From an uncultured Oscillospiraceae bacterium (GTDB taxonomy: Bacteria > Bacillota > Clostridia > Oscillospirales > Oscillospiraceae): a stretch of 10,781 nt of DNA. Positions 7,199 to 10,781 of this stretch are shown here, piece after piece (the stretch's first letter is position 1; each line of letters begins with the position of its first letter). Location of the stretch: positions 1 to 10,781 of the forward strand of contig CAKTZP010000069.1 of NCBI GenBank assembly GCA_934636045.1, written 5' to 3'. Below the pieces are notes generated by a model. That model did not search any database. It saw only the letters and a program-made list of their open reading frames with translations, and was not told the DNA's origin. A program made the position numbers and the translations under genes.

Positions 7199-7227
7199 TT
7201 GACACCGCTCGTACAAACCGTTAAAAT
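7199..7227 (+). promoter_or_regulatory. Sigma-A-type promoter for the folate cyclo-ligase operon
   Basis: TTGACA (7199-7204) and TAAAAT (7222-7227) are 17 bases apart, eleven of twelve consensus positions. Transcription would start near 7234, so the leader is only about 16 bases and consists largely of the AAAGGAGGGAGG ribosome site (7235-7246). Confidence 0.85.
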
Positions 7228-7249
7228 AGAGGCAAAAGGAGGGAGGCCG

Positions 7250-7798
7250 ATGGATAAAGCTGCCCTGCGGCGGCTGATCGCCGCGCAGAAACGTGCGCTT
7301 TCCCCTGTACAGATCGAATGCACCTCGGCGGTGCTGGCCGAGCGGCTGTTTGCGCATCCGTTGTATCAGAATGCCCGCGCGATCTACGCCTACCTGAGCT
7401 ACAATCAGGAGGTGCGTACCGCACCGATTCTCCGCCGCGCGTGGTGCGACGGCAAGCGTGTTGCCGTGCCGCGTGTGGCCGGCGAGCGCATGGATTTCCT
7501 CTGGATTACCCCGGAATCCGTTTTTGCGCCGGGCTATGGCGGCATTCCTGAGCCGGTAGACGGCGCGCGTGCGGACGATCCAACGGCACTGGTGCTTATG
7601 CCCGGGCTGGCCTTTGATCCGGACGGTAACCGGCTGGGCTACGGCGGCGGATTTTATGACCGCTTTCTGGCGCAGGAGTCGGAACACCCGACGATAGCGC
7701 TGTGCTATGGCTTCCAGCTTTTTCCGCATCTTGCGCTGCAGGCGCACGACCTGCCGGTGGATGCCGTGATTTCCGAACCGATCAGGGAGGACATATGA
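7250..7798 (+). CDS. fau: 5-formyltetrahydrofolate cyclo-ligase
   Basis: The 182-residue protein fits the 5-formyl-THF cyclo-ligase (methenyl-THF synthetase) family, which uses ATP to turn 5-formyltetrahydrofolate into 5,10-methenyltetrahydrofolate in the cytoplasm and so recovers a storage or inhibitory folate. Visible marks are an N-terminal basic helix (KAALRRLIAAQKRAL), IYAYLSYNQEVRT (45-57), VAVPRV (71-76), the PxxGIPEP segment (GYGGIPEP, 95-102), LMPGLAFD (116-123) and the signature LGYGGGFYDRFL (129-140), which binds the nucleotide phosphate. ATG 7250 directly follows an unusually strong ribosome site (AAAGGAGGGAGG). Its stop overlaps the next gene's first possible ATG by ATGA (7795-7798), so the two form an operon. 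Confidence 0.95.
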   Translation: MDKAALRRLIAAQKRALSPVQIECTSAVLAERLFAHPLYQNARAIYAYLSYNQEVRTAPILRRAWCDGKRVAVPRVAGERMDFLWITPESVFAPGYGGIPEPVDGARADDPTALVLMPGLAFDPDGNRLGYGGGFYDRFLAQESEHPTIALCYGFQLFPHLALQAHDLPVDAVISEPIREDI

Positions 7799-8505
7799 TG
7801 AAACTACAGGCTGTTGAGGAATACAATCCCGGCGGGTATCTGATCTACGCGGCGAACTATCCCGGCGCATTTGTCCGCGCGGAGACTGAGGCTGAGGCTC
7901 TGGCCAAATTTCCCGGAGAGCTGCGCAGTTATCTGCGCTGGAGCACTGGCGCAAACCCCGGCTACGACGACCCGGAGGTCGAGATCGTGCAGCGCAAGCT
8001 CTCTTCGCTGCAAGTGCACATGGCCGACTCGGATGTCCTTTTTGACTCCGAGCGGCAGCCGCTGACGCCGCAGGAGTACGAAAATCTCAAGCTGCTCGTG
8101 CTGCGCTCGGCGCGGGATATTCGCAAGCTGTTCGCCAGCATCCCGAACCCCGACATTTCCGACCGGCCGAAGCGCGTATGCTTCTACGGCGCGGTGCCGC
8201 GCACGCCGCGGGAAATGTATGAGCACATCAACCAGACCACGGCCTATTATGTCGGCGCATTCGGTCTGCCGTTTGAAAACGTGCCGGATATTTACACCAA
8301 CCGCTTGCAGGCGCTGAGCGAATTAGAGGAGCTGCCGGACTTTTTGAGCGGCGAGGTTTATACCGCGCCGGACGGCGAGCTTTGGACGATGCGCAAGGTA
8401 CTGCGCCGCTTTTTATGGCACGACCGCATCCACGCCCGCGCCATGTGGCGCACCGCCTCCGCCCTCTGGTCGAGCGGCCTGGAAAACCCGTTTTTCTTCC
8501 TCTGA
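7798..8505 (+). CDS. Unassigned protein: HicB-like N-terminus joined to a DinB-like metal-site C-terminus
   Basis: The 235-residue product has no signal peptide or membrane helix. Residues about 12-47 (GYLIYAANYPGAFVRAETEA, then a helix to YLRW) resemble the beta-beta-alpha HicB-like fold, in which a strand with PGA is followed by a T-x-x-EA helix. From about 60 the protein is mostly helical; His143 (YEHIN) and the pair His208/His212 in WHDRIHARAM give an H...HxxxH pattern, as in DinB/YfiT-type four-helix bundles that bind a divalent metal and often act as thiol- or metal-dependent transferases. Both matches are from reading, not a search. Two ATGs stand in a row: 7795 overlaps the previous stop by four bases, but 7798 is seven bases from AGGGAGG (7784-7790) and is preferred. 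It is coupled to the folate gene. Confidence 0.7.
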   Translation: MKLQAVEEYNPGGYLIYAANYPGAFVRAETEAEALAKFPGELRSYLRWSTGANPGYDDPEVEIVQRKLSSLQVHMADSDVLFDSERQPLTPQEYENLKLLVLRSARDIRKLFASIPNPDISDRPKRVCFYGAVPRTPREMYEHINQTTAYYVGAFGLPFENVPDIYTNRLQALSELEELPDFLSGEVYTAPDGELWTMRKVLRRFLWHDRIHARAMWRTASALWSSGLENPFFFL

Positions 8506-8543
8506 GCGGTCGCTCCATAAGTTTTTTGCAGATTCTTTAAAAT

Positions 8544-8578
8544 TTGTTCACAAAAAGGGACGAACAATATGGTATTCT
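8544..8578 (+). promoter_or_regulatory. Possible promoter/operator for an intergenic transcript
   Basis: An AT-rich patch holds TTGTTC (8544-8549), 18 bases, then TATGGT (8568-8573); alternatively TGG-TATTCT (8570-8578) is an extended -10. TTGTTC and GAACAA (8562-8567) form a 6-bp inverted repeat with a 12-base spacer, which could be an operator overlapping the promoter. Both readings are modest matches. Confidence 0.35.
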
Positions 8579-8579
8579 T

Positions 8580-8750
8580 TAACCAGAGATTAGGTTTTTC
8601 CTCCCTTTCCCTGATCTCCGCTGCTGATGCTGCGGGCGGAAGGCCCTGTAGCTAAGCCGACAGCAGCCCTTGTGTTGTACGTTGTGTTACGAACAGACCC
8701 AGACACCCCCGGTGCAAGCCCAGCACCGGGGGTGTCGCTGTTTTCTTGTT
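8580..8750 (+). ncRNA. Candidate small structured RNA of unknown class
   Basis: No convincing protein gene lies here. Three successive stems can be drawn: GAGATTAGG (8586-8594) with CCTGATCTC (8610-8618, one G-U pair), GCTGCTG (8620-8626) with CAGCAGC (8661-8667) enclosing a GGGC/GCCC mini-hairpin (8634-8645), and the terminal 14-bp hairpin at 8702-8736. A possible promoter precedes it. It could equally be just the 3' untranslated tail of the folate cyclo-ligase operon. I compared it by memory with 6S, SRP and tmRNA and found no hallmark. Confidence 0.35.
8702..8750 (+). terminator. Strong terminator-type hairpin in the intergenic region
   Basis: A perfect 14-bp stem (8702-8715 with 8723-8736) has a seven-base loop, followed after GCTG by TTTTCTTGTT. 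It would end either the folate operon about 200 bases beyond the last stop or a separate small RNA. The four-base gap before the T run makes it slightly imperfect. Confidence 0.7.
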
Positions 8751-8940
8751 CATGGTGGATGCTTTACGCGAGGTGGGAATAACGCATGCGGGGTAGAGCG
8801 TTGCGAGCAGTGTTTTCGCGCTTCTATGTTCGAAATCTGCTATGCGATGCACCCGCAAGGGCGTGCTGCAGCCGTTAGGTACCTTTGACGCCAACGGCTG
8901 CACCATGGGTTCGCGCTCTTACGGCATTATTGAGAATTTC
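8751..8940. other. Folded but unassigned intergenic segment
   Basis: This stretch has several potential stems and no credible reading frame: CATGGTG (8751-8757) with CACCATG (8901-8907); TAGAGCG (8794-8800) with CGC-TTCTA (8819-8826, one bulge); a hairpin at 8849-8866 capped by GCAA; and a perfect 10-bp stem TGCAGCCGTT (8867-8876) with AACGGCTGCA (8893-8902). The first and last overlap by two bases, so not all can form together. The strand cannot be decided, because stems read alike on both. It is about as GC-rich as the flanking coding sequence. Confidence 0.4.
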
Positions 8941-8950
8941 ATATAGAGAA

Positions 8951-8982
8951 CCCGCACACACGGTGTAACAAGTGTGTGCGGG
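8951..8982 (-). terminator. Terminator hairpin after the RpiR-family regulator gene
   Basis: A perfect 11-bp stem (8951-8961 with 8972-8982) with a ten-base loop lies 10 bases beyond the regulator's stop codon on the minus strand and is followed there by TTCTCTATAT. The T run is weak. It could also end a plus-strand transcript, where CTTTG follows. Confidence 0.6.
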
Positions 8983-8992
8983 CTTTGAATAC

Positions 8993-9874
8993 TTAGAGCT
9001 TGTTCATGCGGAGGAATACGTTGGTGTTTTCCAGTTGAGAGGGATTTTTTTGTTTGACTTTCATCAGGAGGTAGATATACAGCGAGTCGAGTAGGCAGAG
9101 GGCGGGGACGCGCTTGGCGATGACCTCGTCCATCATGTCGTAAGCGAACGAGGCAGTCAAGAGAATGAGGTCAGAGTTCTTGGCTAACTGAGAGACGGGG
9201 AAATTCGTGATAGAAATGACCTTAATGCCGCGGTCGTGAGCGATTTTGGCAAGGTCGCAGACGGTGCGGGTGCGGCCGGAGTGGGAGATGCAGACGAGAA
9301 CGTCGTCGCTGCTCATCTGGGAAAGGGCCAGCAGCTGCGAGTCGAAATCCGTCGAGGCGGTGGCGATATAGCCGAGGCGGGTGAACTTCTGCGCGCCGGA
9401 GGCGGCGACGAAGTGCGCGTCGCCCGTGGCCGCAAAGACGAGGCGCTTGGCCTCGTGCAGCAGGTGGGCGGCGGCCTTGAGGGCGTCTTTGTCGGTGGCG
9501 TGGATGGAGTCCTGCAGATAGAGAATGCAGAGGTTGAAGAGATTTTCCGCGACGGCCTCGATCTCATCCGAGGAGGAGTCGACGACATAGTGCGACACGT
9601 CCTCGTGCTCGCCGCGCAGAATGTCGGCGCGGAGGTCGGGATAGCCGTTATAGCCGAGATGGCGCGCCAGACGCACCAGCGTGGCCTCGCTGCACCCGAC
9701 CTTTTGCGCGACTTCGCTGATGGTCAGTTTGGCAATGTCTTCCGGATGCTGGAGGCAGAAATCGGCGGCACGGCGCTCTGCGGATTTCAAGTTTCGATAA
9801 ATAAACTGAAATTTGATCAGGCAGCCATGGGATACCTCCGGGGCAATGGCGACGGTCATCTGATTGCTTGTCAT
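8993..9874 (-). CDS. MurR/RpiR-family transcriptional regulator (HTH + SIS domain)
   Basis: The 293-residue protein has the two-domain layout of the family. Residues about 22-95 form the N-terminal HTH_6 domain, with AERRAADFCLQHPEDIAKLT leading to the helix-turn-helix (SEVAQKVGCSEATLVRLARHLGY, about 53-75). Residues about 130-265 form a SIS domain, with VFAATGDAHFVA (147-157), the phosphosugar-type loop VCISHSGRT (194-202) and KVISITNFP (218-226). Such regulators sense sugar phosphates or related phosphorylated metabolites. ATG 9874 has AAAGGA about ten bases upstream. The gene is divergent from the cyclase-family gene, which is the natural target along with itself; the ligand is unknown. 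Confidence 0.92.
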   Translation of the reverse strand: MTSNQMTVAIAPEVSHGCLIKFQFIYRNLKSAERRAADFCLQHPEDIAKLTISEVAQKVGCSEATLVRLARHLGYNGYPDLRADILRGEHEDVSHYVVDSSSDEIEAVAENLFNLCILYLQDSIHATDKDALKAAAHLLHEAKRLVFAATGDAHFVAASGAQKFTRLGYIATASTDFDSQLLALSQMSSDDVLVCISHSGRTRTVCDLAKIAHDRGIKVISITNFPVSQLAKNSDLILLTASFAYDMMDEVIAKRVPALCLLDSLYIYLLMKVKQKNPSQLENTNVFLRMNKL

Positions 9875-9921
9875 GGCGTTACGTTCCTTTGTTTTGAAGT
9901 TTTGCAGGTGGTTACAGTTGT

Positions 9922-9950
9922 ATATTACCAGACGATTCTGTATAAATCAA
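9922..9950 (-). promoter_or_regulatory. Promoter for the RpiR-family regulator gene
   Basis: On the minus strand TTGATT (9945-9950) and TAATAT (9922-9927) are 17 bases apart, and TG-G immediately precedes the -10, making it an extended -10. Transcription would start near 9915. Confidence 0.55.
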
Positions 9951-9988
9951 TAGGTAAAGTGAAATTTTTCGAAAATTGAGCAGATTTT

Positions 9989-10032
9989 CTTTGGATTTCT
10001 TCCAAAGGGGGCAGCACGGCCGGTATACCGGC
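9989..10032. promoter_or_regulatory. Two perfect dyads in the regulator/hydrolase divergent region (candidate operators)
   Basis: CTTTGGA (9989-9995) and TCCAAAG (10001-10007) form a perfect 7-bp inverted repeat with a five-base spacer. Eleven bases further, GCCGGTATACCGGC (10019-10032) is a perfect 14-base palindrome. A third dyad, TTTTCGAAAA (9966-9975), lies upstream of the regulator's -35. All sit between the two divergent promoters, where a regulator would bind. Which protein binds is unknown. Confidence 0.45.
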
Positions 10033-10127
10033 TCGGCAAACTGCACGAAAAAGACGGCTAGGAATTGTGCAGGAAAACAAAAGTCTGCTTGTTTTTACTT
10101 TTTGATTTAAAAAATGAAAATGAAATC

Positions 10128-10156
10128 TTGACAATCGTGAAAACGCGTGCTAGGAT
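10128..10156 (+). promoter_or_regulatory. Sigma-A-type promoter for the cyclase-family gene
   Basis: A perfect TTGACA (10128-10133) and TAGGAT (10151-10156) are 17 bases apart. The AT-rich run just upstream (about 10088-10127) could act as an UP element or hold an operator. The leader is about 60 bases and can form a small stem, GCGGA (10161-10165) with TCCGC (10185-10189). Confidence 0.75.
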
Positions 10157-10223
10157 GAAGATGCGGAACGGAAAAACGTACCATCCGCCTTAGGGATTAC
10201 GATAGAAAAGGAGCACTGCGTTT

Positions 10224-10781
10224 ATGAAATTCAAAAAAGAAGACATTGTCGAGCTGAACCACGTTCTGGAGTCCGACAAAGAAAACTTCCCGTTCCATTC
10301 CGAGTATCGGGATGTTGTGGAAATGGACCCGAACGGCAATGCCCGTGCGCATGCCGAGGGCGTTTGGTACATCGAGAGCGAGGTGCACATGCATTCGCAT
10401 GTCGGCACGCACATCGAGGTGCCGTTCCACCACAAGTTTGACGGCCCTGACTGCGCCGACTACCCGGTCGACCGCCTGATCGGCGAAGCGTTCGTCATGG
10501 ACTGCTCCGGCAAGAAGGCCGGCGAGTTCATCACCCTCGACGAGATCAAAAAGTACGAGGGCAAGCTGCAAAAGGGCGACATGATCCTGTTCTACACGGG
10601 CTTTGACAAGAAGTTCCATGACCCCGACTGGGAGCCGTTCCCCCATGTGCAGAAGGAAGCCATCGAATGGCTGCTGGCGACCTACAACCCGCCCGTCATC
10701 GGCACCGACGCCTCCGGCATCGAAGTTCCCGACGACGACACCCAGCCCAACCACACCAACTGCTTCGAGAACAACACCGCC
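10224..10781 (+). CDS. Cyclase-family (kynurenine-formamidase-like) putative metal-dependent hydrolase, N-terminal part
   Basis: The first 186 residues are present and the frame runs off the window. ATG 10224 has AAAAGGAG (10206-10213) ten bases upstream. The protein begins with the family's first strand (DIVELNHVLE) and carries the metal motif HMHSHVGTHIEVPFHH (55-70); the core HxGTHxE resembles the HxGTHxD that ligates zinc or manganese in kynurenine formamidases and related cyclases, but has Glu65 where Asp is usual. Later blocks, KGDMILFYTGFDKKF (117-131) and VIGTDASGIEVP (158-169), match the strand-rich swivelling beta/alpha/beta fold and its second conserved patch. The family hydrolyses N-formyl or other amide/lactone bonds; the substrate here is unknown. 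It is divergent from an RpiR-family regulator. Confidence 0.85.
   Translation, partial: MKFKKEDIVELNHVLESDKENFPFHSEYRDVVEMDPNGNARAHAEGVWYIESEVHMHSHVGTHIEVPFHHKFDGPDCADYPVDRLIGEAFVMDCSGKKAGEFITLDEIKKYEGKLQKGDMILFYTGFDKKFHDPDWEPFPHVQKEAIEWLLATYNPPVIGTDASGIEVPDDDTQPNHTNCFENNTA

Noticed and set aside
8652..8906. Minus-strand 84-codon frame and overlapping plus-strand 72-codon frame (8670-8888)
   Set aside because: Both run through the perfect hairpin at 8702-8736, lack a good ribosome site and have no recognisable motifs; the stem structure explains the region better.
8751..8985. 6S RNA, RNase P RNA, tmRNA or SRP RNA
   Set aside because: Some short matches appear (for example GTAAGAGCGC on the minus strand, as in RNase P), but the core elements, such as GAGGAAAGTCC for RNase P, the tRNA-like ends of tmRNA or a long 6S closing stem, are not seen.
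9236..9979. Plus-strand open frame opposite the RpiR-family regulator
   Set aside because: It is Gly/Val/Ala/Asp-rich shadow sequence; the minus-strand frame has clear HTH and SIS motifs.

Overview
The window looks like a chromosomal segment of a GC-rich, Gram-positive anaerobe of the Clostridia, most likely a gut member of the Oscillospirales. The evidence is the high-GC coding sequence, strong GGAGG-type ribosome binding sites, consensus sigma-A promoters with 17-base spacers, an SLH-anchored exoprotein, an ECF-type S component and a MurR/RpiR regulator. No species can be named from the sequence alone. I see no tRNA, rRNA, CRISPR array or insertion sequence.

Left part (1-2466, plus strand): the 3' end of a cysteine-synthase-like PLP enzyme, a hairpin terminator, a small basic two-helix membrane protein, and a threonine-synthase-like PLP enzyme translationally coupled to it by an ATGA overlap. 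A bidirectional terminator (2483-2517) separates these from the converging minus-strand pair, an ECF S-component-like membrane protein followed by ruvX, again overlapping by ATGA.

Middle part (3719-6230): back-to-back promoters serve the ecfS-ruvX pair and a 764-residue secreted protein with three SLH repeats, a Pro/Thr/Glu linker, a duplicated 123-residue-period beta-rich module and a C-terminal transglutaminase-like domain with an apparent Cys-His-Asp triad. A convergent bidirectional terminator follows, then a minus-strand diacylglycerol/lipid kinase-family gene.

Right part (7101-10781): a divergent promoter pair serves the lipid kinase and a plus-strand operon of 5-formyltetrahydrofolate cyclo-ligase plus an unusual protein that seems to join a HicB-like N-terminus to a DinB-like metal-site C-terminus. 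About 490 bases without a convincing gene follow (8506-8992). They hold a possible promoter, a 14-bp perfect terminator-type hairpin and several further stems, and are the best place in the window for an undescribed RNA. A MurR/RpiR regulator (minus) then faces a truncated cyclase-family (putative metal-dependent hydrolase) gene across a 349-base divergent region with two perfect dyads. The regulator plausibly controls the hydrolase gene, itself, or both.

Most genes are ordinary housekeeping or envelope functions. The unusual items are the SLH-transglutaminase architecture, the HicB/DinB-like protein, the structured intergenic region, and the variant PLP-lysine and metal motifs in two enzymes.
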